Below, piece after piece: positions 10,550-21,539 of a stretch of DNA of 64,000 nucleotides. The DNA is taken from contig CM065321.1 in the NCBI GenBank assembly GCA_033032175.1, forward strand, positions 2,998,501-3,062,500, given 5' to 3'. The notes beneath the pieces were generated by a model. The model was not told the DNA's origin, made no database searches, and saw nothing but the letters and a program-made list of their open reading frames with translations. Position numbers and translations under genes: made by a program. Position 1 is the stretch's first letter. Each line of letters opens with the position of its first letter. The DNA comes from Saturnia japonica. Its lineage: Eukaryota > Arthropoda > Insecta > Lepidoptera > Saturniidae.

Positions 10550-11260
10550 TAGGATTTCGTCGTTGCCTGAATTATTTAACGTGTGTCCTCTTTCCGGTCG
10601 TGGCTTTGTCCTTATCGATCGCCATTGTTAATTTTGCGCGTGGTCACCCTTGCGTTGCGCCCCAAGTGCATCGAAAGTAAAACCGAAAGCAAATATTTTA
10701 GCCCTATAGGCAATTATACATCTTAAATATGTATTTTGAAGTTTGTCATTATACCAGGTCGATTTATTAAATACTATGCGCTAGTCAAAATGTTATACTT
10801 TCGATTAGATTTAATTCAAATCAACGAAATCTCTTAATATCGGTTAATATAACCAGTCATCGAAACTTACTACGTTGCCTGAATTCTTTATGAATCCAAT
10901 ACATCTTCGTGGTTTTCATTATGATCATTGTTGATTTTGACGCTTCCCGTACCAATACGTTGAGCTTAATGTTACTTAATAACCTGAGCAGATATTTTAC
11001 GAAATACATATATACAATTAACATCTTAAATATGTATTTTGAAAATTGCAAAAATTACTATTTATTAATTATCACGCTATTTCTAATGTTATACAATCGA
11101 TAATAATAATATTTAATCAAAAAGAACAACTTTGTACATTCCAACAATATTACTAACATTGAAACTTACTACTACATATCATTAATATTTTATGAGTAAA
11201 ACACATAATCAGATATATATATATTTAAATGCCCCTAACAATACATTTATATTACCTAAC
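10550..11260. repeat. Diverged tandem repeat, ~300-bp period, about 2.3 units
   Basis: 'cgttgcctgaatt' occurs at about 10561 and 10873. 'catcttaaatatgtattttg' occurs at about 10720 and 11023. 'gaaacttactac' occurs at 10863 and 11161. Spacing is about 300-312 bp and order is kept, so this is a direct tandem repeat. The units are clearly diverged. No protein is recognised, and the opposed 64-aa frames at 10857-11103 are chance. Confidence 0.65.
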
Positions 11261-11640
11261 TAGCTGTGCCCGTGGCTTCGCTCACGTGGACTACTGAATG
11301 CCCGCGCGAATCTTGCTCCCCCGCTCCCGGCTATTTTAAAGACAAAAATGCTTATTGTGGATGTTCCTTAGAAGACAGATATATACTCTCGAACTTTTTT
11401 GTAGGTCTTATAATTATGTAGTACATTAATTTGCTATATCTCTTATGGTATTCTCAGCATAAGCAATTTAAGCACCTGAATTGATTCACCATGACCTTTT
11501 TTTTTATTTGTGCGGAACCCTAATTGTTTTTCTAAAATTAAAGTAAAAGTCAATGAAAGTCCCCTCAAAATAGGTCCAACCGTTCAGGAGATTACCCGGA
11601 ACAAACAGACAGGCAGACAACAATTTAAAAAATGGGCTTT
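11260..11640 (-). mobile_element. Helitron-like element, minus strand, CTAG end at left
   Basis: The left edge 'aaCTAGctgtgcccgtggct' is the reverse complement of the common '…gggcacagCTAGtt' end. The right part holds 'aataggtccaaccgttcagg' and 'acaaacagacaggcagacaa', the usual opposite side of such moth elements. Decayed and non-coding. Confidence 0.5.
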
Positions 11641-11999
11641 TTGTTATAGGTATCGTATATAGTTTCATATGCATTTAGTAAAAAACTGTTGACATTACAA
11701 ACAGACGCTTCAATTTTATTAATTGTATAGGTATTTTATACATAAAACAGCGAACTGTCAATATTTGCAAATATTTACGATCCCATATAATACGATTGGG
11801 TTATGATAGCCCTCCGCAAATAATTTACGCGACGTGACAACCATTCGTTATTACGAACCGATATGCAAAACAAATCGGTTATCGCACATGATTTGTTATT
11901 TCGATTTGTCACGATTTTAAAAACGGTTTATTTTTAAATAAATTTGTATTATTTTAGATTATTGTTCATGAGATTTCATTTTTCTTATCTGTCGGTAAG
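11641..11999. other. AT-rich stretch, nothing recognised
   Basis: Only a short imperfect palindrome (around 11858-11882, ccgat…atcgg) is seen. Confidence 0.4.
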
Positions 12000-12220
12000 T
12001 AACGACGTGGCTAAGCCTGGTGGAAGACTGGCTCTCAAGTGCAGGCTACTAGAACATACCTATTGGTGTTTGGCGACAGATTATCAACTTGAGGGTGGTA
12101 GCTAGTCAGGCGGGCATTAGAAAAAGCTATAACTATCAAGCTATGCCTTCATCACGATATTTTCCTTCACAGAAAGCACAGGTTCATTTCAGAGATTCGA
12201 ACTCACAGCGATCGAAGCGA
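12000..12220 (+). repeat. Dispersed repeat, family D (copy 1)
   Basis: Carries 'gtggaagactggctctcaag', 'ggcgacagattatcaacttg' and 'gggtggtagctagtcaggcg'. The same order is found at 43060-43245, 51850-52020 and 57920-58060, and on the minus strand at 32060-32290. At 51787 it follows the LINE hairpin, so families D and hairpin-tail may be parts of one 3' UTR. Confidence 0.55.
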
Positions 12221-12269
12221 TTTCCGTACACACTACCACTGATACTTTGATACAAGTTATCAAACTTTT

Positions 12270-12492
12270 TAATTTGCTTGTTTGAACGCGCTAACCTCAG
12301 GTTACATTTGAATTAAGGAAGCTTACAAGCTATAAAACCTCATCCGACGATCCTGAGAAATAGAGCATTATACATTAACGAGAAGTAAGGTGTAGGCATA
12401 TACGGGAATTGAGAACAACTACGCTACAAGGCAGCTCGGTAGAAGGTTGGTCGATAAAATTGAAAACGGATGAAACCGTGTGGCGCCGCTAG
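12270..12492 (+). mobile_element. Lep1-type Helitron-like element
   Basis: Head 'cttgtttgaacgcgctaacc' and end 'gatgaaaccgtgtggcgccgCTAGt', with CTAG at 12489-12492. The interior 'gcttacaagctataaaac' matches other copies. Non-coding. Confidence 0.6.
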
Positions 12493-12519
12493 TATTATAT
12501 ATACAGGTTGTCCGTGACT

Positions 12520-12660
12520 GTTGGGTGGTAATTTTGTGGGGTGGTAAGGCTATGCAAACCTACCGGGTCGCAACCACCATGCATATGCACTAATTATGCA
12601 AGTCGCGTTACGAGATCAGTCAGCGCATATCCAGTTTATATTGCCACAAGCCTGCATGAC
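12520..12660 (+). repeat. LINE-tail debris related to the hairpin-tail family
   Basis: 'ttacgagatcagtcagcgca' followed by 'tatccag' matches 32570 and 49400. The hairpin itself is not seen. Confidence 0.4.
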
Positions 12661-12699
12661 AGTGCTAATTGACAATCATAATAAGAATATTATTCAATT

Positions 12700-13200
12700 T
12701 ACATCCTAAGAAAGAATTTTTAAACGTCAAAACACTACTGTCCGGTCCGAACAAACATACCAGTCGCCGAGAAGAATCGGGAAGAAACTCGATCAGTTTT
12801 TTTTCCAACTGTACAATAGTATTAATATAATACAACAATAATAATTTATTGGATGCATAGGAAGGGAGTTACTTCTAGATATCACATAATGATCCACCCT
12901 ATAATAACCTTTTGACGGTAAAATCTCCTTGACATGGTCCTTGAACTTGTTCTCCGGCAAATCAGTATTGTGCTTCGGGATCTTGTTACAAAACCTGACA
13001 CTCTTACCTAAAAAACTTTTATTGGACCTACTTAGTCTAAAACGCGGTACGACTAATTTATCTCTATTTCTAGTATTAACATTGTGCTGATCTTTGACAA
13101 AATCTAACTTGACTAAGTTTTCAAGAATATACATAAAGTTATAAAGGATGTATTGGGAGGGCAAAGTTAAACGATGTTGCCATCTCGGCAAAGAATCTAA
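12700..13200 (-). pseudogene. CR1-like LINE, RT C-terminus and 3' end
   Basis: The minus-strand frame 13191-12793 encodes a typical C-terminal tail of a lepidopteran non-LTR RT: NTRNRDKLVVPRFRLSR, then FLGKSVRFCNKIPK, then FKDHVKEILPSKGYY. It lies downstream of the polymerase motifs, all of which are missing. The same tail, more decayed, occurs on the minus strand at 20440-20785, 50100-50385 and 63040-63130, so this is a repeat family. The final ~70 bp (12720-12790) are 3' UTR. It is 5'-truncated and inactive. The clade assignment (CR1) is by resemblance only. Confidence 0.65.
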
Positions 13201-14085
13201 GTACTTAAACTACACCGAGAATGTTGTTAGATTTAGGAAATCTAATAACAGCAAATGTAACTAGAAATAACAAAAACGAGTATTGAATTATTTTTATTTG
13301 TCATGTAATTATATTTGAAAAATTACTACTAACTATTTAATTACTTAAATAGTCAAATACAGTTGTAGACGTCGAAGGTTGGGGTTGGCGGGATCTTTAG
13401 AGGACTCTGAAATTAAACTTTATCAAGTTGTGTAATTTAAAAGTTTTAAATTACTACTAATAGCATTACTCACTACATTAATTTAAAAGTAGTTAGAAAA
13501 AGTGGGTAACTTATTTGGCTACCGAATGTGTTAAGTATGAAATAAACAGAAGTCGTTTAATTTTAAGTTTAGGGATAACCCTTAAACATAACTTCTTTAA
13601 CATACATAAGTTCTTTAGATGTAGGTATTTTCCACATTATACTAGCGGAACCGACTTCTGGTTCGGCTGGTATGCTGTGGAACTATATTGTTAATAGATA
13701 TAGAATAAGATATAAAAGTATGTAGTATTTCTATTTAGTTAATAGTTTTATTTACTGTAGAAATTATGTAACTTTCTTGAATTTGGATATGCTCCGATGG
13801 GGCTGGCATAGATCAACTGTAAAAGCCCCTTAAATAACGAGAGAAAAAGGATTTTTTGGTAGCTGCCAAGACTCATAACGTGGCAAGATCTAGTTAAAAA
13901 GTGGCAACATTGAAGATAAAATATTGAATCCTAAATTCCCAGGATTGGTTGTTGATTTCTCTGTATTTGCCACAGTTTTTAGAACGTAGCTACTCGTGCT
14001 TACTAATGGGCAGAGTCCCGGCACTTTGACGTACTAGTATAATATAAATTAAACGTAGGTTTGATGTCACATTTTATACGTTTAA
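13201..14085. other. AT-rich stretch, nothing certain
   Basis: No gene recognised. A short imperfect hairpin (around 13645-13672, 'cggaaccgacttctggttcg') and a 'gtggcaagatc…gtggcaacattg' motif near 13880 are the only structure noted. Confidence 0.4.
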
Positions 14086-14087
14086 GA

Positions 14088-14414
14088 CCCGACCAGCACC
14101 GCATCGGCTCGTGCGGTTGAGTTTTCTTTTTATAGAGTTCCTTAAATATGCACTCACTTGTCAACTTCATGACGTCACCGTATCGATTCACGCTAGCAGT
14201 CCATATGCGGACGGCGAGTGCACCGCAAGTTGTCAACGCAAGGACGATGTGTCGTTGACGCGGCGCAACAACACGTACCCTCCGATGAAAATTGCTCGCT
14301 TACTACTCGTCAATTCGTTGCCACGCGATGTTGAATAGTTGGCCACGCGGCGTTCACCAGTTGACAACGAGTGGACGTTGAGCAAGAATGCGGTGCTAGT
14401 CTGGTGGCCGGGTT
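14088..14414. mobile_element. Candidate GC-rich MITE
   Basis: Left 'cccgaccagcaccgcat' and right 'atgcggtgctagtctggtgg…ccggg' are imperfect inverted repeats enclosing a GC-rich core that stands out from the AT-rich surroundings. No clear target duplication is found. Frames at 14003-14338 on both strands result from the GC-rich core. Confidence 0.4.
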
Positions 14415-14439
14415 GACAACGTTTCTATATAAAATCATT

Positions 14440-14934
14440 AAAAGTTCAACATGTACATGAGATGAGATGAGGGATTAAGGGAAAATAAAAAGGAAAAGAC
14501 AGATACTAAGTTACATGCATTAAAGTGAAACAATAAATGCTATTGTGCACATCTTTTTTCTTACTTAATTAATATATACAGTGTGTTTTATTATTTGCCG
14601 AGTTGCTGTAATATAGTTCAGCCACGATAATTTATTTTCATGTTCATAGCTTCGTAGTTACGAAAAATTTGTTTAGCTTGCGACGAAAAATTCATCATAG
14701 GTGTCAACCGTTTCGCTGGAAGTGATTTCTTTGGTTGCCCGTAATTTTGAATCCGTGATATATTCTACGGTATTCAATGAAATTATACAATATAAAGATA
14801 TTTTTAATTGATATTAAGTGCCCAATTAATTATCTTATTAATCTGGGTAAAGATTAATACTGAATTGGAGAAAATAGCTTCGCAAATAACCTAATATTTT
14901 CAATTATTATGTTGAAGATAAAAATGGTTACTGT
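14440..14934. other. AT-rich stretch, nothing recognised
   Basis: No gene or repeat end recognised. Confidence 0.4.
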
Positions 14935-15090
14935 GAACCAACTTCAATGGTTTTTAGGAATTCTCAGATGTATCTTCGAAGTCGAAGGTCTAAATCCAAA
15001 GAAACTACCCTTAAGGTATCCCCTATCTCACAAAAAAAAATCATTCAAATACATTCAAAAACAACGAAGTTATGGCTGATGATATGCTAA
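14935..15090 (-). repeat. Family B repeat (copy 2, minus strand)
   Basis: Contains 'cgaaggtctaaatccaaaga', 'acccttaaggtatcccctat' and 'acaacgaagttatggctgat', the reverse complement order of the copy at 5640. Confidence 0.5.
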
Positions 15091-15199
15091 ATTATACTAA
15101 AAAACGTATAAATATCCATTGCGTGGTTAAGAAGAAGTAAGTGGACAAAACATACAGACGCAGATAGTGACTTTCTTTTATACTATTTAGTGATGATTT

Positions 15200-15470
15200 T
15201 ATTTATAGATATTGATAAAAATCTCAATAGATTGTTGTTTGTTTGTTTGAACATGCTAAATAATGGAACTACCAGTCGGATTTACACAAATCTTTTTGCA
15301 TTTTATAGCTTATTTATTGAGAAAGGTTATATAGGCTGTATAACTTTAGCTATATAACCATGAACGTCACATAATCAGACAAGCTGCAAGTAGACAAGTA
15401 CTTGAAATGAGAACAAAAATAGGATAAGTTAGTTTGTTCAATGAATTTAACACGGGTTAAACCGCCATTC
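15200..15470 (+). mobile_element. Lep1-type Helitron-like element
   Basis: Head 'gtttgtttgaacatgctaaa', then 'ggaactaccagtcggattta' (as at 26228), then 'gaaaggttatataggctgta'. It ends in 'aacacgggttaaaccgcc' without a clean CTAG. Confidence 0.55.
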
Positions 15471-15778
15471 CATTTACTCGTTTTAAATGTACTCATGAAC
15501 ATCATTTTTAATTATGGGATGTAAAATTTGATTCAACCAGTCTGTGTATTCGGATCCCGTAGTCATTATCATTTACGCTTGAAACCGCGGATGTGTTAAA
15601 ACCAATACAAACACGTCGACGATGTAGGGTGACCATTCCTTTTTAACTAGCCAATATAATGTTAAGATCTGACTAAAATATAAAGAAATCTTTATCTCTA
15701 AATCTCTGGAATAGTGTAGAATGTACTCGAAACATCGAGTATGTTGTCATAGGTTCGAGGAAGTATTCTTTTTATTTT

Positions 15779-15862
15779 CGTCCCAAGCTACAGCGAAGCT
15801 GCAAAAGCCGTCTGAGACTTCAAAGCTCTTATTACTAAAACAATAGTGAGTTCTATAAAAAT
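15779..15862 (+). mobile_element. Old Jockey 3' tail, decayed
   Basis: 'gcgaagctgcaaaagccgtc' followed by '…gagttctataaaaa' matches the Jockey tail consensus poorly but in order. No target duplication is visible. Confidence 0.4.
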
Positions 15863-15996
15863 GTATTCATATAGATCTTATCGCTCAGATTGACAAAAAA
15901 TGATCTTATAAAAAAAATTATGACTCATATTGTTTACAACTTTTAACAACTTCAATAATAAATAATATAAACAAGAAATATTTCGACCCGAACACA

Positions 15997-16076
15997 ACAA
16001 GTTCGGTGAAGCTGTAAAAGCCGCAGCGGCTTCAGGGCCCCTAAGGCTAACAGTGTAGTCAGCTCTAAAAAAAAAA
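15997..16076 (+). mobile_element. 80-bp Jockey 3' tail with perfect 12-bp target duplication
   Basis: Consists only of the last ~70 bp of the Jockey 3' UTR ('ggtgaagctgtaaaagccgc' to 'gtgtagtcagctct') and a run of A. It is flanked by GACCCGAACACA at 15985-15996 and again at 16077-16088. This is an extreme 5'-truncated retrotransposition product. The 69-aa minus-strand frame across it is not a gene. Confidence 0.85.
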
Positions 16077-16179
16077 GACCCGAACACAGTTCTATTTTTG
16101 AAAGCGAAGTGTAAACAACAAGCGATTTAAAAGTGGACTATAGAAGAAGCAACTGTAAGTACCTCAAGAAATTTGAAGA

Positions 16180-17095
16180 AGCGATCTATGAGTTCGTTTT
16201 GAATTTGTAGTTTTGGAGTACGAATAAATTATTTACGAGAAAGTAACGTAAAGAAAATTGTAGTAGCCGAACGATTAAGATCAGTTGAGTATCGATCCGA
16301 TGTATCATATCTAAGCATGTATTAATTTTTTTAAACATACATTTACTCAATTTCATTTTATTAGTAAGACTATGTTAGTTGATGTGTATACTGTTCACGT
16401 GCAATCGTGAAAGAAAATACCATGAGATCAACTGGAATAATTGAGAGATATTTTAGTATGATCACCAATCGCCAATGAGTCGTGGGGTAGTATGGTGCAA
16501 CGCCTTCCTTCCAGGGACCTTTTATCAGAAGAAACTTTTACATACTGATGTAACTTTTATTATTAAAAAAACTTAATCAATTAGATGACTTTGAGAATCT
16601 TTCAAAATTATTATTCTTTTATGGCGATGTCTAAGTTATTGTTACATCCATGGGTAGCGAAAATGCCGTGTCTTTTCACATAAATTATTGATTCGTACTC
16701 AGTGAAACAAAAGTCAAACAAACTCACTATTCAGATGTTTACTATACTGTGGTCGTACACAGTATCTCTTACTTATACTATTCGGTGGTACTTTTTATTG
16801 ATTTGTTTCTTTTATTGCTTGTTTTTTCTACTTGGTTGTCCAAAACAGAAATTGTCTCGACTCTTTTTTTCCAACTGATTACATTGTTAGCCTTTAGAAG
16901 ACTTTGACTTTGACAGTTTCACTGTGACTTAGAATACGGCTGGCTTATATAATTAAAAAAAACGAGGGTTGAAATCACTAGAAGGCCTTGAATGAACTTT
17001 ACAACATAGTTTAAAGGAGGGGAAGTGTGCTATTTTGAGACATTACTGAGTTCTACTCTAAAGGTTGTGGTACTTAACACGCACTAGCTATTTGC
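16180..17095. other. AT-rich stretch, nothing recognised
   Basis: No protein or repeat terminus recognised. Confidence 0.45.
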
Positions 17096-17099
17096 TATT

Positions 17100-17275
17100 T
17101 ATTGTCCTATTTGTATTTCCGGATTTAACTCAAAACAGATTTTCATGGCATTCGTCAATTGAGAGGCTATAAGAACTGTGAATTAGAAATAATAACATAT
17201 GAGTAAAAATAAAAATTGCAAACGAAGAATTTACTACGTAGTATAGCGTGCGGAGTCGTGGGCTCAGCAACCTGT
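17100..17275 (+). repeat. Family I repeat (copy 3)
   Basis: 'tttccggatttaactcaaaa' at 17117 and 'ttcgtcaattgagaggctat' match other family I copies. The end is decayed ('gcggagtcgtgggctcagca'). Confidence 0.5.
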
Positions 17276-17279
17276 CGTA

Positions 17280-17755
17280 TAAAGTTTGATGTTTTTTATA
17301 ACCTCTTGAAAACAGTGTAATAGTAAATAAAAAAGTTATGTTTATAGAAATCCTAAAGCATGGTTATCCTGGCGAAGGATTTAATATGGCAATTGAATCG
17401 ATTCACTCAGGAATCTGTATTGTATACGGAAATATATGTATACCAACCCACAGATATATTTACGTTTATAGTTATATAATTATTGAAGATCTTTGTTACG
17501 ACTACCATTATGATAGATAGCACTGTTGCTAGCTTTAATTTCTGAAAGGGACGATAACCATGTATTCCAAAAAGGTGAGAACAGTTATTAAAATTAAGTT
17601 CAATATTAAAGTGAAACTTCTTTTGATCTGATAATAATTGGAAAGAATTGAGAGTGAAATTTCAAGAACTCGTCGCGTTTAGGCACACTTCGTTACAAGA
17701 GAGACAAGAAAGATATAACGTTGAGAGAAGGAGAAAGACAGCTATACATTGTATA
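17280..17755. other. Unassigned sequence before the mariner
   Basis: No gene recognised. 'aagtgaaacttcttttga' near 17610 recurs at 42505 and 54294, so part of this is repetitive. Confidence 0.4.
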
Positions 17756-18972
17756 ATAGGTCGAGGAAAAAGTTTCTTCGTATTTTTATATTAAAACACA
17801 AGACATTTTTTTCAAAGTTTATTTACATTTATTTACAGTATATATGTGCCATTTTGTAAGTAGAGACATGATCCCGTTGCTCTAGAAACTTTGGGACTTC
17901 TGATCAAAAAAATGCGACTAATAGTTTGAGCAGTCTTCTCTTGATAACATACAGAACTTGAAAAATTCTGAAGAGACCGAAACAGGTGAAAATGTAAAGG
18001 TGAAAGGTCAGGGCTATATGGTGGATGCACTAACACCTCCCAGCCAAACTCTCTTAATTTTTGCTGAGTGGCTAAAGATGTGTGTGGTCTAGCGTTATCG
18101 TGATGAAAGACCACACCCTTCCTGTTGATCAATTCCGGCCGCTTTCTCGCAACTGCTCCCTTTAATCTCATCAGTTGTTGGCAGTAGAGATCCAAATCGA
18201 TGGTTTTGCCGGGCGGTAAAATCTCATAATGAACAATGCCCTTCCAATCCCACCATACACACAGTCTGTAAAGCCTGGCCGACCTTAGACTACGGCCGTT
18301 TTTGCACGTTCTTGTCGTACGTGATCCACTTTTCATCGCCAGTTATCAATCTCTTCAAAAACGACTCGGTTTTATTACGTCTCAATAATAAATCGCAAAT
18401 GAGTACACGGTTCATTAGATTTCTTTCAGTGAGCTCGTGTGGCACCGAAAATCGAGCTTTTTGGTAGAGCCTGTTTTCTTCAAATGATTTAAAACTGTTT
18501 TTTGGTAAATTTCCAGTTCTTCAGCTACATCATAACTACTGATATACCGATCTTGCTCCACTCTTTCAAAAATGGCGTCCATTTTATTCGTAACAGGGCG
18601 ACCAGAGCTAAATGCATCTTTAACATCAAAATTTCCGGACTGAAAACGTTTCAATTAACTTTGTGTTACTCTTACTGACACTGCATTAGGTCCATAAATA
18701 TCACAAATTTTTTTCGCTGCTTGAGTTGCATATTTGCCTTTTTGTAATAATATTTCAAAATGTATCGAATTCCTTCATTAGATTCACTCATTTTTACAGA
18801 AAGAAAAACAAATGAAAAATAGCGGGAAACAACTTGTTTTTCTTTTTTATTTTTATTTTTAATGTAAATTTTTTAATGTTACCAAAACCAGCCAGATACA
18901 AATAGTACAACCAAAAAATGTTTATAACAAGTTTATACCTACGTTATGCGAAAACACTTTTTCCCGACCTAA
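17756..18972 (-). mobile_element. mariner element (mori-type), decayed
   Basis: 1,217 bp. The left end reads ATAGGTCGAGGAAAAAGTTT. The right end (reverse complement) reads TTAGGTCGGGAAAAAGTGTT. These are matching mariner terminal inverted repeats. TA dinucleotides flank both ends (17754-17755, 18973-18974), as required for mariner target duplication. It encodes a broken transposase on the minus strand. Length is close to the ~1.3 kb usual for the family. Confidence 0.9.
17830..18791 (-). pseudogene. mariner transposase, frameshifted
   Basis: A mariner transposase would cut and paste the element at TA sites. The start is the ATG at 18791, encoding MSESNEGIRYILKYYY. The N-terminal helix-turn-helix region is broken by a frameshift near 18740 and a stop near 18655. 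The next part is 18654-18415 (RFQSGNFDVKDAFSSGRP, second HTH YISSYDVAEEL). After another frameshift, 18336-17833 holds the catalytic core VWWDWKGIVHYEIL, HHDNARPHTS, HPPYSPDLSPLHFHLF. The first two Asp residues are present. The third, normally Asp 34 residues after the second (D34D), is His here. Cannot be active. Confidence 0.9.
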
Positions 18973-18974
18973 TA

Positions 18975-19356
18975 TATAATACACAGTTTAGGCTATCTAC
19001 GTGAGAGTTTCATTTCTATCACGTTGTCTTGCTACACACGCAATTTCTTTTAATGTATCTGTTCCTCTCGGTTTCCTTCAATCTATTGAAATTATTTCGT
19101 GATAAGGAACGGAAGTGTGTTACAGGAAGCCGAGGAAGCCCGCGCTATTTTTTTTTTTTTTATTTCACCAATGAGTGCGGACCATTTGATTTGACCAATG
19201 AACGCGCGTGGTGGTAGAGTTGGCCGTCAGATGGTACCAACCCATTTTCCGAGAGGTTGGTACTGTGAGCCAACAGTGTGTGCATGTGTGTGGCGAGAAA
19301 GAGCAAGGGAAATAGAGAAGGAAAACGCGACAGTTGTGCGCTTAAAATAGTGTTGT

Positions 19357-19357
<1 letters not shown>
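18975..19357. other. Unassigned, with a 9-bp-stem hairpin
   Basis: GTACCAACC and GGTTGGTAC at about 19234-19263 form a perfect hairpin with a ~12-base loop. The surroundings are richer in GC than the neighbourhood ('gaacgcgcgtggtgg'). No gene is recognised. A T run at 19149-19161 may be an old poly(A) scar. Confidence 0.4.
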
Positions 19358-19358
<1 letters not shown>

Positions 19359-19420
<62 letters not shown>

Positions 19421-19679
19421 CTGACTACACTGTTAGCCTTAGGGGCCCTAAAGCCGCTGCGGCTTTTACAGCTGCACCGGACTTGGGGGCGAGCGCAGAG
19501 GGCACTCAGCCGCGAAAGTTTTGTGGACGACTCGCACGAGGGTGCCAAAGTGGCCGGACCTCGGCTCGGGCGGTCGTCGCGTTCGCAAATAGGTCGCGAT
19601 CTATTCGAATCCCTACACCTACGATTCGAGCTAACTAAATATACACATAGGCACGTTCCCTTCCTCCTGGGAGGAAGGA
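19359..19679 (-). mobile_element. Jockey 3' end, 5'-truncated, with long poly(A)
   Basis: On the minus strand this is about 260 bp of Jockey 3' UTR ending in about 59 A (seen as T, 19358-19416). It is flanked by AGTGTTGTGT at 19349-19358 and 19680-19689, a perfect 10-bp target duplication. The very long, uninterrupted poly(A) suggests a young insertion. The poly-Phe and poly-Lys frames across it are artefacts. Confidence 0.9.
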
Positions 19680-19689
19680 AGTGTTGTGT

Positions 19690-20439
19690 ATAAAGTGTGC
19701 TGTTATATATACCTACTAATTTATATGTGTTAAGTATATTAAGTCAGATGCAACAAATCGTATGCGACTAGTTTAAGGCTCGCTCTTTTTTTAATGACAT
19801 TTAAATTATAACAGAATTTGCTTGGAAATGTTTATAATATCTTTATTAAATTATATTGATATATTAATAATATACAAGGATATGTAGGTATAAAGTCTAA
19901 TTAAACTCAACTACCATCAGGGTAATATTTTACAGATTTATGAGTTTTATTTTAAAAGTGGACCCAATTACTAGCAACATTTATAGATTTTTGAAGTGAA
20001 AATTTCTTTAGCCTTGTTGAGCGATTTTTGGCAGGGGAAAAACTTATAGGTTCGTGTGAACTTCGCGTCACCGATGACTTTGACATGCTCGTGACGTATT
20101 ACGCTTGCGTCAGACTAGCGACACGTAGTATAGCGACTATTGTACACGTATACACATATATACACTAATACATTGTATATACTCGACTGTACCAATAAAA
20201 CTAAATATAGTCCTCGCTAGCGTAGAAAACATATTGTTGTTGAATAAAATATACGGTCTCGTTTGTTAGTATAGAGTTTGCAGATTACTAATTGGCGAAC
20301 AATTATCACGATAGTTTGCTAATTAGCATGAACGAAGCGAACGATTGCACGTTTCCATGCTGATTCATTTGTTTAATCATCATTTGCACTGCAGATGATT
20401 GCCATCTACTCTTTTAATATATTTAACCAGAAATTAATG
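19690..20439. other. Unassigned, part repetitive
   Basis: 20000-20230 ('gagcgatttttggcagggga', 'gtcagactagcgacacgtag') resembles a dispersed sequence I associate with moths, but no second copy is in the window. The rest is AT-rich with no gene. Confidence 0.35.
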
Positions 20440-20785
20440 AATCAAAAAATCAAAATCAAAAATATTTTACTTAATTTAGGCCTTACGAAGTCATTTATAA
20501 ACGTCTAAAACACTACCACCGGTTCGGAAAACATCACTGTCATGGAGAAAAGCCAGCAGGAAATTCGATTGGGTTTATCAATTTATAATTTAAAAAAAAT
20601 TAAGTACCTATTGTACAGAGAGAGAGAGAGTTATTTCAAGGCATTGGCATCATTAAATAACTTTTCGATAATAAATCTTGCCTTACATGATTCTTGAACA
20701 TCGTCCGGCAACTCGGTAATGTGCTTAGGAAGTTTATTACAGACCATACGCAAGTTGAATGCAGTCGAGACCCAAGGTGAAGAGC
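20440..20785 (-). pseudogene. CR1-like LINE 3' end (copy 2)
   Basis: On the minus strand around 20785-20630 the translation reads CNKLPKHITELPDDVQES followed by CKARFIIEKLFNDA, aligning to the C-terminus at 12793-13191. The 3' end is marked by 'atcaaaaaatcaaaatcaaa' repeats (20441-20460). 'ttcggaaaacatcactgtc' and 'aaattcgattgggttta' match 50200. A short (GA)n lies at 20619-20631. RT motifs are missing. The plus-strand frame at 20719-20949 is not a gene. Confidence 0.6.
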
Positions 20786-20789
20786 AGAA

Positions 20790-21539
20790 TCACTTTCCCA
20801 TCGTCCGCACGCCTCGCCTCACGCGCCATTACTGTAAAGATGTGGGTGCGTCTTTGATAATTTTTCAAGTTGTGGACCCGTGTGATTTTTTATTTTTGAT
20901 AATGACTGATCCGAGTTTATTATCTATCTATTATCTTCTAATTTTTTAATTTATAGTCAAGCACGGGAAATGGCGAAAAATGAATCTGATGTCGATTATA
21001 TTTCAGAGATTGATTTTTTTCATTTTGATTTCCCTATGTGAAATAATGGATTTAAATTTTTTTTGATAAATTATTAGCTTGATTTTTAATCAAGATGTAA
21101 ATGTTAAATATAAAACAACGTTGAGATTTATCGATATCCTCATTATCGACAGCAATAATTCTATTTGTCACAGCTCTATCGAATTCCTTAACTCTGCATT
21201 CACTCGCGTGTTTTTTTACTAAACTTATTTGAAGTTATTAGTACAGTTTTCGTCAAAATTCCTTAACAATCTCTGACATAATGTATGTATGTTCGTCTGA
21301 TCTGACACTACAAGTGGGTAATCTGTCGGAACGAGTTACAGAGACAACGGAAGATTTGTTAGAATTACAACGTAATCCTCGTTCCGCTTGCGTGAGTTTC
21401 AGCTTATCTGAGACCTTCATATACCTTCATTATCCTTCAGTTATTCATAATCATTTCATTATTAATTAATTTTTTTGCACAATTTTAATATAATTTTAAT
21501 TATTGAATGAATTTGTAATTTATGCATATTATTATAATA
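20790..21539. other. AT-rich stretch, nothing recognised
   Basis: The 62-aa frame at 21281-21469 has no recognisable domain and is not supported. Confidence 0.4.

Larger units (their letters stand above)
15700..16170 (+). repeat. Dispersed repeat, family L (copy 1), carrying two Jockey tails
   Basis: 'tagaatgtactcgaaacatc' (15717) and 'gtgtaaacaacaagcgattt' (16110) both have reverse-complement partners at 42300-42485, in matching order. The 12-bp duplicated target at 15985/16077 falls inside this repeat. Confidence 0.5.

Noticed and set aside
12185..12215. tRNA T-arm-like 'gattcgaact'
   Set aside because: It is inside family D repeat and the rest of a tRNA is absent.
19000..19340. Host promoter or first exon upstream of the poly(T)
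   Set aside because: The region is more GC-rich with a hairpin, but no core promoter, splice donor or coding frame can be supported.
19355..19693. 112-codon plus-strand frame starting with poly-Phe
   Set aside because: It is the translation of a poly(T) run and the reverse strand of a Jockey 3' UTR.
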